Shown in pieces: positions 1 through 9,622 of a stretch of DNA of 64,000 nt (within the stretch, counting starts at the first letter, position 1; every line of letters begins with the position of its first letter). A program made the translations under genes and the position numbers. Origin of the DNA: Zasmidium citrigriseum (taxonomy: Eukaryota; Ascomycota; Dothideomycetes; Mycosphaerellales; Mycosphaerellaceae); NCBI GenBank assembly GCA_002786025.1, contig NHNW01000040.1:62001-126000 (forward strand). Direction: 5' to 3'. The notes under the pieces are model-generated. The model had not been told where the DNA came from and did no database searches. It saw only the letters and a list, made by a program, of their open reading frames with translations.

Positions 1-564
1 GACTCATGCGCAATCTGTCTCGATACACTGGACGATGATGATGACGTTCGAGGATTGACTTGTGGCCACGCCTTCCACGGTTCATGCGTTGACCCCTGGC
101 TTACAAGCAGGAGAGCATGCTGTCCGCTGTGCAAAGCCGACTACTACGTGCCAAAGCCGCGACCTGAAGGCGAAGATCCGTCAGCAGATCCCCGACGACG
201 CGGACGATACGCGAACGTGCAAGCGCCACCGACCGCATTCATAGGAGGACGAGGCATCGCGATGAGAGGGCGTATGATGTTCGCTCCTCGAGTATTATTC
301 CTGAACGACAACAACACGAGTCAGTTTTACGCCCCCCATGCAGCCCGGGAGGACCGATTGAGGCGGGAACGGGAGGCACAGAACACTTTCTACCAGGATC
401 CCGCGACACAGCGGCAAGGTCAGCAGGAACAACAGTCGACCACCCGCTCGTGGCGAAGTCGGTTACCCACAATGCCGAGATTTGGTCGACGAACGCGGCA
501 GAACCAGCAGGAAGAGGCACCACAGCCCACAGCCGGTGAGCTCGAAGCTGGAACGAGGACTTGA
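1..564 (+). CDS. RING-H2 finger protein, C-terminal part (5' end outside window)
   Basis: The reading frame is open from base 1, so the gene begins upstream. The first 45 residues contain a RING-H2 finger: CAIC, then CGHAFHGSC, then CPLC, which gives the C-x2-C, C-x-H-x2-H-x2-C and C-x2-C zinc ligands. A finger of this type normally recruits an E2 and acts as a ubiquitin ligase. After it comes a tail of about 140 residues, rich in Arg, Gln, Pro and Glu, with no domain I recognise. In this family a RING near the C-terminus often follows a protease-associated domain and a membrane segment, but that part is outside the window. The RING call is safe; substrate and localisation are unknown. Confidence 0.85.
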   Translation, partial: DSCAICLDTLDDDDDVRGLTCGHAFHGSCVDPWLTSRRACCPLCKADYYVPKPRPEGEDPSADPRRRGRYANVQAPPTAFIGGRGIAMRGRMMFAPRVLFLNDNNTSQFYAPHAAREDRLRREREAQNTFYQDPATQRQGQQEQQSTTRSWRSRLPTMPRFGRRTRQNQQEEAPQPTAGELEAGTRT

Positions 565-1193
565 AATCGGTAGAACACTGCCTTTTCTTGTCCACCTGTA
601 CTATTATGACGACCCCAGGCGGACTAGTGCCCTTTGCTCTACCCTTTCGCAGAGATTGAGAACGAAGACGAATCTCCTACTGTCCACGAGCGACTGAGCG
701 AGAGAAACCCCACGACCCCGAACGACTTGACGATGAATCAGCACCACACCCTTGAAGCGTTCTCGCACTCTCAGCAGCATTGGCTGCGCCCCGCGGACGC
801 TCTATGCACGGTGTCCTTTTCTTTCACTTCGCATGACGCACAGGTGGCTTCTTGTGCCCTCTTCTGCTGGTGGCAGCATTCTGGCTGTCGGCATTTTCAG
901 ACCTGCGCTGGGCCAGGCCGGTTACCGCATGAGGAGTTTGAGCTTCCTCTGGCTAGGGCTTTTGTAGCGTGGAGTAGCATGTGACAGGATCGAGGAGGCA
1001 CTCGAGATGAAATCTACAGCTTTTGTCATCCCTTCAGATTGATACCACATCGTTTTTTTCAACATTCATACGAGAGTGAAGAAGACGGCGAGGCGAATGT
1101 GTATAGATCGTTTTATGAAGTTTATGATTGGCTTCCCAGTTTCGAATACCCTTTCCCTTTTCCGTCAAAATTGTCCGCGATCGATTTCTACAT
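565..1193. other. intergenic, no gene seen
   Basis: This is the convergent interval between the RING gene and the NmrA-like gene. Open frames here are short, overlap one another and lack domain character. I see nothing else in it. Confidence 0.6.
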
Positions 1194-2468
1194 CTACTTC
1201 CTCCACGCAACTTTCCCCTGCATGTCCTCAATCCCCTTCAACACGCTCCTCGGTTTCCCATCATACCCGACCCTGCGCATCCAATCTTCGAGATTCTTAA
1301 TCCGGTTCGGATGGATTTTATCCAGGAATTCCATATCCCTTGTCGCGCCTTTTCCTTCGCTCCAGTATCGCCACCAGGCGGAGAAGTTCTCGCGCCAGGT
1401 CATCACGCTTTCATCTCGTGGGGCGCTGGGGTCGAAGGCCCAGTTTGCGTAGGCGTTTGGGTAGGGTTCTGCGAGGGGGAGGTAGGTCTCGAGGGGGATG
1501 TACTTGTGGGTGGAGGGGATGGAGGTTACGCGGGTGAAGGTTTGGGAGATTTCGGCGAGGGAGACTTGGTCGGTTGCTACTTCGAGGTCGAGGCCTGGAG
1601 GAGGGTTAGTGATAAAAGGGGGTAAAGAGGGGAAGGAGAGGAAAGTGCTTTACCGGCTGCTTCGGTTGGGTTGTTGAGAAGCCAGAGGGAGTAGTGGCCG
1701 ACGTCATCGAGGGCGATGAGGGGGATCTTGCCGTCAGCTAAAGAGTGGCGTTAGTGTTGAGGGGAATGAGGTTGTGTGAGATGGGGGAGACGTACAAGCC
1801 GGATTCGCCCAAACAAAACTCCCATCCTCCTGCTGCTGTGGTTTGAACATGCCATCAAACAACATATCCATATACGGGCCTGTGGTCAGACAGCTCGAGA
1901 TCATTGTCCCGTCTTTTTGGTCGTGGCCGAGGATCAGATCTCCAATTCTGCCCTTGGCGTCGTTGTGGCCCCAGTGGTATTTCTCATCCCAGCCGGCTTT
2001 GCGTAGGGCGTAGTCTGTATTGGCCCAGATGTAGTGTTTGACGCCGTGGTGGCGCGCGATTTCGTAGGTGCGGATGCCGTAGAAGAGTTCGTTTTTCTCG
2101 CCGAGGGTGAAACCGTCCAGACTAGAAGCATGTGAGGGGATATTTGTGACAGGGTTGGGGATAAGTTACGTACTTGACCCAAGCGCCATATGGTTTGTGA
2201 GAAAACGCTGCGTGGAGGTCTTTCTGGGAATCTTGAGTTCCTTGGATTAGTTCGACGTTGGGGAGAGCGGCGAGAGCTTTGGCGCGGGTGGAGCTCGGAT
2301 TGCGGGTTAGCACGAGGGCGCTGTAGTTGGGGCTGGCGGAGAGGGCTGTTTGCGGGTGAGGTTAGATAGTTGTATCTCTTCTTTTGAGTGGAAGAACATG
2401 CCTTCAACGACTGGTATTCCTTGAGCTCCCGTGCCGCCGATGACGACAATCAGCTTTCGTTCAGACAT
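1194..2468 (-). CDS. NmrA-like NAD(P)-binding protein (five exons)
   Basis: Exons, in gene order: 2468-2402, 2345-2174, 2121-1796, 1737-1654, 1594-1194. The start MSERKLIVVIGGTGAQG carries the GGTGAQG dinucleotide-binding loop of NmrA/isoflavone-reductase-like atypical short-chain dehydrogenases. Later segments (VLTRNP, GAWVN, KHYIWANTDYALR, IPLIALDDVGHYS) follow the usual NmrA order, and the length of about 350 residues is typical. Some relatives are redox-sensing corepressors, others are reductases; the sequence does not say which this is. Intron 1 (2346-2401) appears to be GC-AG: only the GC donor after VVE restores the frame to VVEALSASPNYS. The other introns are GT-AG. Confidence 0.85.
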
Positions 2469-3463
2469 TGCTCTTTCCAGTGACCGAGACAGCTTTGCGT
2501 GATCTGTGCTCCTCTACGAGGCCATGTGGGCTTCATCTTCTTTTAAACGCCATCAGGCATTGCCAACACATGGCCTGGACCATAAGCCATGCCAGTTGTC
2601 GAATTCGATGTCCAAGGGCGTGATTTCCAACTTCGCCGAGGGAGACATTTTCTGATTCCTAATCATTTAATCCAGAACAGCTGTTGGCAAATCATATACT
2701 CGTTTGACGCTTCGTCGGGGCCAAGAAGTCAGTATATCCGCAAAGCGGCCGTACGACAGTATCCAAGACGCCTCACACAGTGGACAGAAATGAATGATAG
2801 GGAGTTTGGTAGTGGCTTCGACGGAGAAGTCTAGGGGTAATAAGATCCCGACCAACTTAGCGTAGAGCGTCTCTAACGCCCGTAGATGAGGTAATGAGGC
2901 CTGTGAGAGTTTCTCATCTTTCTTGTCAAAGCCCTCGGCATGGCAGAAGGAAATGCAAATGCGTCTTCTTCCTTACTTTCCTTCGGCTTAGAGGTTGATT
3001 GTGAATCTTCTGGTTTCATGGCGGCTCATGAGCCCGGAGACATATATCGAGAGATTAGGACAATGCGTATGCATCGACTCTCGCTCTTTCGATGATTTTT
3101 GATGATAATGAGAAGAAGATGATGGAGCATCGTGAAGACGAGGAAAGTGAGGTGAAGTGAGCTCGGGCCACTGTGGAGCCAATTCCCGATCTGTTTCGAC
3201 TTCAGCTGCTCCTTCTCGACCTTCAACATACCTCGGAGCACACTGCATGCGAGTATGCAGCGTCCCGTACACGTCAAGGCCTCAATTATGTCTCGATTCC
3301 ATCAGAAAATGGTCTAGATGACCCTATGTGTAGCCTTTGCTTCCCCTCCTCCGTCGACAGCAGCTTCAATGGCATCCATGGGCTGGACACCAACTTTGAC
3401 CAAACGAGCCATACGTCTTGGGTAAAGCTGGGAGCATCTCCGCTCAAGATGCCATGATAAGCA
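2469..3463. other. intergenic, promoter interval of NmrA-like and HET genes
   Basis: This divergent interval of about 1 kb must hold the promoters of the NmrA-like gene (leftward) and the HET gene (rightward). Frames at 2988-3277 and 3173-3457 are open, but the latter has no ATG and neither shows recognisable protein character. I see no repeat or RNA gene. Confidence 0.5.
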
Positions 3464-5770
3464 ATGGATGAAACCAATACCAATCCGGGAAAATGGACGC
3501 TCACTCTACACGAGGGAAGACCGCCATCCACGGGATCGCAGGATTTATGCTTCGTCTGCGATACACTTCTACAAAAGATTATCTGGCCTCTGCAGAAAGA
3601 ACATGATACGGACGATGACCGCGTCGCAAACATCGGATGGATCGATCGGATGGTTTCCACCGAATATTGCAGTCTTTGCCAGTTCTTCGTGCGTCTCCTG
3701 ATAAGCAATCACGACGTGAAGATTGAACTTTGTGACGAGAAGTACCGGATCCTTTGTTTTATGAGCACTGGCTGCGAGAAAGTCTCAGAGAATGGCGTGA
3801 GGCTGGAATGGAATCTATCTGTTGGTTTCATGGAAAATCGGGAAGTTGAGACGACGGAAGAGACGAGATCCTTGGCGCAGACAAATCTTCCTGATGTTAA
3901 TTTCAGTCTGGACCGGGACAATCTCAGTGCCCTGCTTGGGCTCGGCAAGGGTCTCAAGGAAGGTGAAGTAGTCTACCACCTCGGCCGATCAGTCGAGGAT
4001 GATATTCCAGCTCGATTTCTCCGAGACAGCTTTTCCACCTGCAAAGCTCACCATGGAGAGACGTGCGAAAAGCCGAAGCATGTTCTGAAGAGAAGAGCTA
4101 ACGCGGAGGAGTCAGCCGACCTGAGGTTCCTACGGGTCATCGACGTCCAGCAGAAATGCCTGGTACAGCTACCAACAGATGCAACTTACGTCGCTCTATC
4201 GTATACCTGGTCACCGGAGCCGTACGTGTCTCTGCTTCAAGAGAACAGACATGACTTGGAGATCCCAGGAGGTATCCAAGTTGAGAGACTACCACCAACG
4301 ATTGCCGATGCCATGGCAGTAGTTGGCATGCTAGGAGAGCGCTACATCTGGGCCGACCGACTATGCATTGTGCAAGACGATCCACGAGACAAGAGAATCC
4401 AGATCAATCAAATGGACACAGTATACCGCTATGCTACACTGACCATCGTCGCAGCAGCATTGTACAACGGAACAACAGACTTAGGTCTGCCGGGCATCAA
4501 GTCCGGCACTCGAAGCGCCAATCAAGAGACCGTCAGTATCGGTAGTCTGAACTTCGCAGAGACGAAAAGTCAGCTCGAAGAAACAATCCAAGGGTCGAGA
4601 TGGAGCAAACGAGCATGGACCTTCCAAGAACATCTTCTGTCAAAGCGCCATCTCGTCTTCACGCCTACGAGATCTATATTCTTCTGCGCCAAGGACACTT
4701 TCGCTGAAGACTACGTTAGGAGGGCCAGCTACCAGGTGGATCCCAGCTTGCAGGCCTTGGACTGTCAATACGAGACTCCCGCCTCTACCGATGATGTCCA
4801 CGCTAACGGCGTTCCAAGCAGTCCACTCGCGTACGAGATCATGGTCCGCTGGTACACGAACCGCGGCCTGACAGTCGAATCCGACATTCTCAAGGGCGTT
4901 GCTGGCTTACTCCGCACAGTGGCAAGAGAGACAGAACACAGATTCCTCTGCGGGATGCCGATGACAAACCTGGTGGATCACTTCCTCCTCTGGCTTCCTA
5001 TGGGAAAAAGTGTCCGCCGTGGAAAGAACGCCTTTGGTCTGGACTTCCCTTCTTGGAGTTGGGCTGGATGGGTCGGAGCCACTGCATATACTATCACCGG
5101 GCAATTGTTGGACGGGAGGGCAGACGTTGTTTTCGATGAGGATCCTGTAGTGAAGAACGGGTACAAGGTTCTGGTGTCCAAAGGAGGAGAGAGGTACTTC
5201 CCCCACAACCCCGAAGAAATTGAAGATGATGTGCTTTTGAACCTGGAATGGTGTAAGCTGTCTTTCATGGCGCCAACGGCTAGACCCCAAATGAGCACAG
5301 CGGTATGGGGATACTTCTCAGACTTCGACTCTCCAGACTGGGGTGATGTCTCGAGATGTCAGCTCCTCTTCGTCGATTCGAAGTTCGCTGGTATGATCCA
5401 GCTGCACATGAACAAGACTCGAGAGGAGCTCGAAAAACTGCAAGCCCATCCAGAAGAGGCGTTCACCCTCGAGCTGGAAACTATCGAATTGGTCGCGCTA
5501 TCAACCACCTACCGTCCCTGGCCGGTCTATTTCCCCATCAGCCAGTACAGCCGCGACGATGCCAATTTCTACTACACAGACAAGAACGGCGAGGAGAAGG
5601 ACCTTCTGCCCTTCGATACAGATGTCTGGGACGACCAAGATCCAGAAATGGTCAATGTGATGATGATCACATGGGAAGGGGATCTAGCGAGGCGAGCTGG
5701 AGTTGGTCAGATCCATGCAGAGGCGTGGCGAATGCTCGAGCCTGAAGACAAGGAGATCGTACTTGGATGA
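3464..5770 (+). CDS. HET-domain (heterokaryon incompatibility) protein
   Basis: A single-exon gene of 768 residues starting at the ATG after an in-frame stop. The N-terminal 200 residues contain paired cysteines (LCFVCDTL, YCSLCQFF) seen before many HET domains. The HET domain runs from about residue 240 to 400 with its three usual blocks: YVALSYTWSPE, then LPPTIADAMAVVGMLGERYI followed by WADRLCIVQDD, and SRWSKRAWTFQEHLLSKR. HET proteins trigger cell death when genetically different hyphae fuse, usually with a polymorphic partner. The C-terminal half is family-variable. No NACHT, WD40 or ankyrin module is visible, so this is a stand-alone HET protein. Partner and allelic status cannot be judged from one sequence. 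Confidence 0.92.
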   Translation: MDETNTNPGKWTLTLHEGRPPSTGSQDLCFVCDTLLQKIIWPLQKEHDTDDDRVANIGWIDRMVSTEYCSLCQFFVRLLISNHDVKIELCDEKYRILCFMSTGCEKVSENGVRLEWNLSVGFMENREVETTEETRSLAQTNLPDVNFSLDRDNLSALLGLGKGLKEGEVVYHLGRSVEDDIPARFLRDSFSTCKAHHGETCEKPKHVLKRRANAEESADLRFLRVIDVQQKCLVQLPTDATYVALSYTWSPEPYVSLLQENRHDLEIPGGIQVERLPPTIADAMAVVGMLGERYIWADRLCIVQDDPRDKRIQINQMDTVYRYATLTIVAAALYNGTTDLGLPGIKSGTRSANQETVSIGSLNFAETKSQLEETIQGSRWSKRAWTFQEHLLSKRHLVFTPTRSIFFCAKDTFAEDYVRRASYQVDPSLQALDCQYETPASTDDVHANGVPSSPLAYEIMVRWYTNRGLTVESDILKGVAGLLRTVARETEHRFLCGMPMTNLVDHFLLWLPMGKSVRRGKNAFGLDFPSWSWAGWVGATAYTITGQLLDGRADVVFDEDPVVKNGYKVLVSKGGERYFPHNPEEIEDDVLLNLEWCKLSFMAPTARPQMSTAVWGYFSDFDSPDWGDVSRCQLLFVDSKFAGMIQLHMNKTREELEKLQAHPEEAFTLELETIELVALSTTYRPWPVYFPISQYSRDDANFYYTDKNGEEKDLLPFDTDVWDDQDPEMVNVMMITWEGDLARRAGVGQIHAEAWRMLEPEDKEIVLG

Positions 5771-6339
5771 ACATTATCGCACACTCGGAGTCCATACCAA
5801 AAATTCTCGCTCGGCGACAAGGAATCGAGACTCATCGAGAAGAGAAAAGGCGACAGACCGAGAAAGCAGCATGAACAAAGTAAGATTTCATCGAAGTGGC
5901 CATGGAATTTCTTGAGGCAACGCTGCATCCCCCATCGCATCTCTGGAGTTCAGACGTTCTGCTCTCGCGCAGCGACAAGGCTGGCGATTCCCGCCGCTCA
6001 CAGTCCAACGACAGCACGAAGCCGATGCCAAAGCCATGAGGGGGTTTCTGAGCGAAGTTTGGTGTCATCAGCACTCCGCGATGAGAGCACGGCCACAGAC
6101 CTGTCATGTAAAGAGAAGAGCTGAGGAGACTCGCGTGCGAGGATTAAATGTATATATTCGCGAGTGGTGTGGGTGGAGTTCCATTGGTCAGCATCAGCGC
6201 GGCCCGATCGATAGGCTTTGGATTCGGGATACCGAAGAAAGGGTTTCAAAGTTGAAATGATCGATTCGACAGATGCATTCATCCAGACTCGTGAAAGTCA
6301 TTACGTTCGCGCGTCATGTCATTTCACACTCCATCTCCC
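5771..6339. other. intergenic, no gene seen
   Basis: A convergent interval between the HET gene and the PEBP-like gene. Only short overlapping open frames are present on both strands, with no consistent protein signal. Confidence 0.55.
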
Positions 6340-7173
6340 TCAAGCCTTCGGCGCCAGACCCTCCAAATAAAAGTTGCCCGCTACCGGTCCCTCCAACTTC
6401 CCGGCCTTGACATAATCATTAACATTAAACATCCCCCTCTGGACCCCCAGCGTCTGCGGGAACTGTAGAGCACTCGGCGGCATGTAGGTTCCCTTCGGTT
6501 GACGATAGACGAGGAAAGTGTACCGATGGGCTTCGAGGGATAGGGGCGTAGGGAGCATGTACATGGGCATGTCTTTGGCCATGGGCTGGTCTTTGCGTTC
6601 GATGCAGGGTTTTGCGTCGTAGTAGATCCAGTGGAGGAAGTTCTTCAGGATTGGGCCGGGGAGGGCGCCGGCGGGGGAGGCGGCGTCGGGGTCGACCTGA
6701 AGGGTAAGGGTCAGAGCAGCAGGGGTGAGTGGTTTGGCGGAGAGGCTTACCATCATGACTGTGTAGTTGTAGTCCGCATAGCGCTTGTCGAGTTCGGAGG
6801 TGAAGGTGACCTTGGGTTGCATGGTTGTCTCTGAAATGGTACATCAATGAGGCGGCAGAGGGAAGACATTCATGATTTGGGACCCACCCGTCGTCAGGAA
6901 ATTGTTGCCGTACAACACCTTCTTGCCATTGTAGTCGATAGAGATAGTAGCATCTGGGTTGAAGCTTGGAATGATGTTGATGGTGTCGTTGTACTGCGAT
7001 GGTCGTGGTGGAATGATCTTGGCCTTCAGGAACGCAGCCTTCGAAATGGCGATCTCGCGAAGGTCGGGCTTGCAAGTTGGGTTCTTGCTGCCGCCATTGG
7101 GTTCTGCTTCAGCTTCTGGCAGAGCAGCAGCCGTGGCCGAGGCCACGAAGGCAAGGAGAGAGTAGAAGCGCAT
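6340..7173 (-). CDS. secreted PEBP-like (phosphatidylethanolamine-binding) protein
   Basis: Three exons: 7173-6888, 6830-6751, 6696-6340; introns are 57 and 54 nt. The start MRFYSLLAFVASATAAALPEA is a clear signal peptide, so export is predicted. The mature part has the PEBP hallmarks: YTVMMVDPDAASP across the second splice junction, then LHWIYYDAKP, and HRYTFLVYRQP. PEBP proteins bind phospholipids or other anionic ligands; fungal cytosolic members inhibit carboxypeptidase Y, while secreted ones have no settled role. The CxxR-type loop of classical PEBPs is not obvious. The splice model is well supported because both introns restore frame exactly at conserved motifs. Confidence 0.87.
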
Positions 7174-9067
7174 CGTGATCTGTTCAGAGTCCAAGTAAAG
7201 TGCTCAGCTTCCTCGAGGATGGTCAAGCTGGCGTCTGCAGTCCATATAAGCAACGCGCTCTACACTGCACTCTACGCCATTGATGAAGTCTGAGGCTTGC
7301 CATGCATGCAGCCAGCGGCTCACAAAAAGAAGCCTCGAAGTGTAAGTTGATCAATCATCATCGAGCACTTTACAGCCTCACAGCTTGGCTCAGACACCCG
7401 CATCTCTATTGCAGAAGATGATCTCGACGACCCGTCTGAGGTCTCCAACAAAAGACTTGATGACTTTCGTAGCGCAAGTGGCTTGCATAGCAAGTTGTAT
7501 TTTGCTTGTTTGCTTGGTTCACTTGGACTGAGTTTGGAGCCGCTCGTGGCCTTTTGCGGGGACGATCGACGCCACAGATCTGCGTTGCCTCTTCGTTTTG
7601 GCGCCCGAGACGAGGTCCGCCGACGATGTGGGATCGTGATGCCTTTGAATGACAAATGTGGCATTTCAAGACGCATGATCCTTACGCTTGAAATGCGCTG
7701 CCACGGAGAGAGCCGACTTCATCATGTTCGGCATTCCCCCACGGATCGACGGTCGTTATATGTAGACTCAGCGGATTCGAGCACTCTCCGTACGAAGACC
7801 GGAAGTTATATTTTCGCATGTTGTTGGAAGACTCGGACAAGAGCAATGTAGCCAATTATTCCCGGGCTTTTAACCCGCAGGATTCTGGTGCAGATTCTCA
7901 AGACGGATGTTGGTGCTCGCGAAGCGGACTTCGATTCCAACACCGGCGACGAACATCACGTTGGCGAAGTTCAACAACCATCTGGCGCTTGGAAGGCCAT
8001 CATCAAAGCGCTTGCGTTTGGTCCGGGAATCGTGTCCGATGTCCATAGATGAAGTCAACCCCAGCGCTTCCACGTGGTCGCCGCACGGCAAACGAAACCA
8101 CCAGTACTCAGTGGCAGAATTGATTTGGTGGTCCGCGAGCAGATGTCATACGACTCTCCTTAATGCGAGATTCTAGTACCGGCTCAGGAAGTAAAAAGGT
8201 TGCCGAAGATAAAGAGTACGAAAGATGTCGTGCCATGTACTGTCAAGGGGAAGAATTGCTCGAACAATACGACTTCAAGAGCCCTAAGAAAAAGCTCTTT
8301 GCGGCAAGAGGCGGACCGACGCTCACCGTGGCAAGAAATACGTTGTCCGCCAGGACTCCGTCGGCTTCAAGACCAGGAAAGCTAACGATCTGTTGGCGTG
8401 ACAGTGGTTGTTGGTACAGCATTCGATGTCCGGAATGCTTGCAAGAACGCGTGGACTGTTCGGCTACAACGAGCACGGCCGATTGAAGACGCCAAGCAAG
8501 GATGGCAACCTGGTTGACATGTGAGGCTGGCGCCATGCCGATAGAGCTTTCCACGACCAGGATCGTAAAATCTGGCCCAGAATTTGTACCAGCATCCTGG
8601 GTCAAGATCCGTCTAATGACTGAACTCGGGGACTGCGGAAGGGATCAGTGAGAGGAGAACAACCTTAATGTTGGTATTCCTTTGGTACGGCGAATCGTTG
8701 GTTCGCGAAATAAAATGCCGGCCGGGAAGCGATTCAGACCACAGATAACGAGTGATCTCTGCTCGTCGCAATCGGAGTAGAAGTCTCTTCACGCCTTCGT
8801 TTTCATCATCACCTTTGCAAGAATTTATCACTCTGCAAGCGAATGACGTCCATCTCAGACACTTGAATCCGTTTTGGTCGAATGCAGGTTACTTGATTGG
8901 ATCGTTGACGTCTCGGTAAAGCTCCGTTGCGCCTCCCGAAGCCCACTCCAGCAATTGCACCGAAGAGGATCAGGAGCCGATCAAATAGTCGACGGGTAAA
9001 AGTTGGCTAGCGAGAATCGTCGTTGGCAGTACCAGAGAAGTGATTTTGATAAAGAAGCGAGGCCAGA
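7174..9067. other. gene-poor stretch of 1.9 kb
   Basis: The longest frames (7483-7851 plus, 8243-8605 minus, 7320-7676 minus) overlap each other and have the uneven composition of chance frames. No tandem repeat, terminal repeat or transposase motif is visible by eye. It must contain the promoters of the PEBP-like gene and of the small gene at 9068. A decayed gene or a non-coding RNA cannot be excluded. Confidence 0.45.
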
Positions 9068-9433
9068 ATGCCGCGCAGAGGCAAGAGTGTCGTCGAGCGT
9101 GGCCCTCCACCACTGCCACCACCACTACCGCCGCAGAACCCACGACGACAGTTGTCTGCCAGGTACCCGGGCAGACGGCCGAAGAACACAGAACCAATGC
9201 CGTACGACCCTTACGAGTACGAGCAGGCGGAAGCCCGACGTAAACGACGCTCGCTGTATTGGGAGGAGCAGCGAGCCACTGCCGCGACGAAGCTATCGCA
9301 TCCGCAGCATTTCGACTTCGATGCGTTGAGGGTTCCAGAAAGTCCGACGACAAGCACTTCGCGCAGTCACAAATCCGGTGGTTCAGGCCGGACCAAGAAG
9401 GCGTTTGCGTCGTTGAGAAGTTTCTTCAGATAG
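9068..9433 (+). CDS. small Pro/Arg-rich protein, unknown
   Basis: I do not recognise this gene. It is a continuous 121-codon frame from an ATG, with consistent composition: a basic start, a proline run (PPPLPPPLPP), the acidic-aromatic patch YDPYEYEQAEARRKRR, and a basic end GRTKKAFASLRSFFR. Low-complexity basic proteins of this size with a YDPYEYEQ-like patch are common as lineage-specific fungal hypotheticals. The gene lies 190 nt before the HOS3 gene on the same strand. It could also be a chance frame in the HOS3 upstream region; codon regularity favours a real gene. Confidence 0.5.
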   Translation: MPRRGKSVVERGPPPLPPPLPPQNPRRQLSARYPGRRPKNTEPMPYDPYEYEQAEARRKRRSLYWEEQRATAATKLSHPQHFDFDALRVPESPTTSTSRSHKSGGSGRTKKAFASLRSFFR

Positions 9434-9622
9434 ACGAGGTGAAGGAGGAGAGAAGCTGGCGGTTGTCGAAGCGGAGGAGAAGCTGGAGAAGCCGCGCCAA
9501 GCCCCCACGTGCAAACCCCTGTCGCGCGTCATCTCGCGCATCGTTTGTTTACGAGAACCTGGATCTGATTTCATTCACCCACCCTTTCACATGCACACGC
9601 TCACCTGAAAACCATACCTGCT

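Noticed and set aside
7483..8486. Several overlapping frames proposed as small genes
   Set aside because: They overlap on both strands, have erratic composition, and no splice joining produced a recognisable protein.
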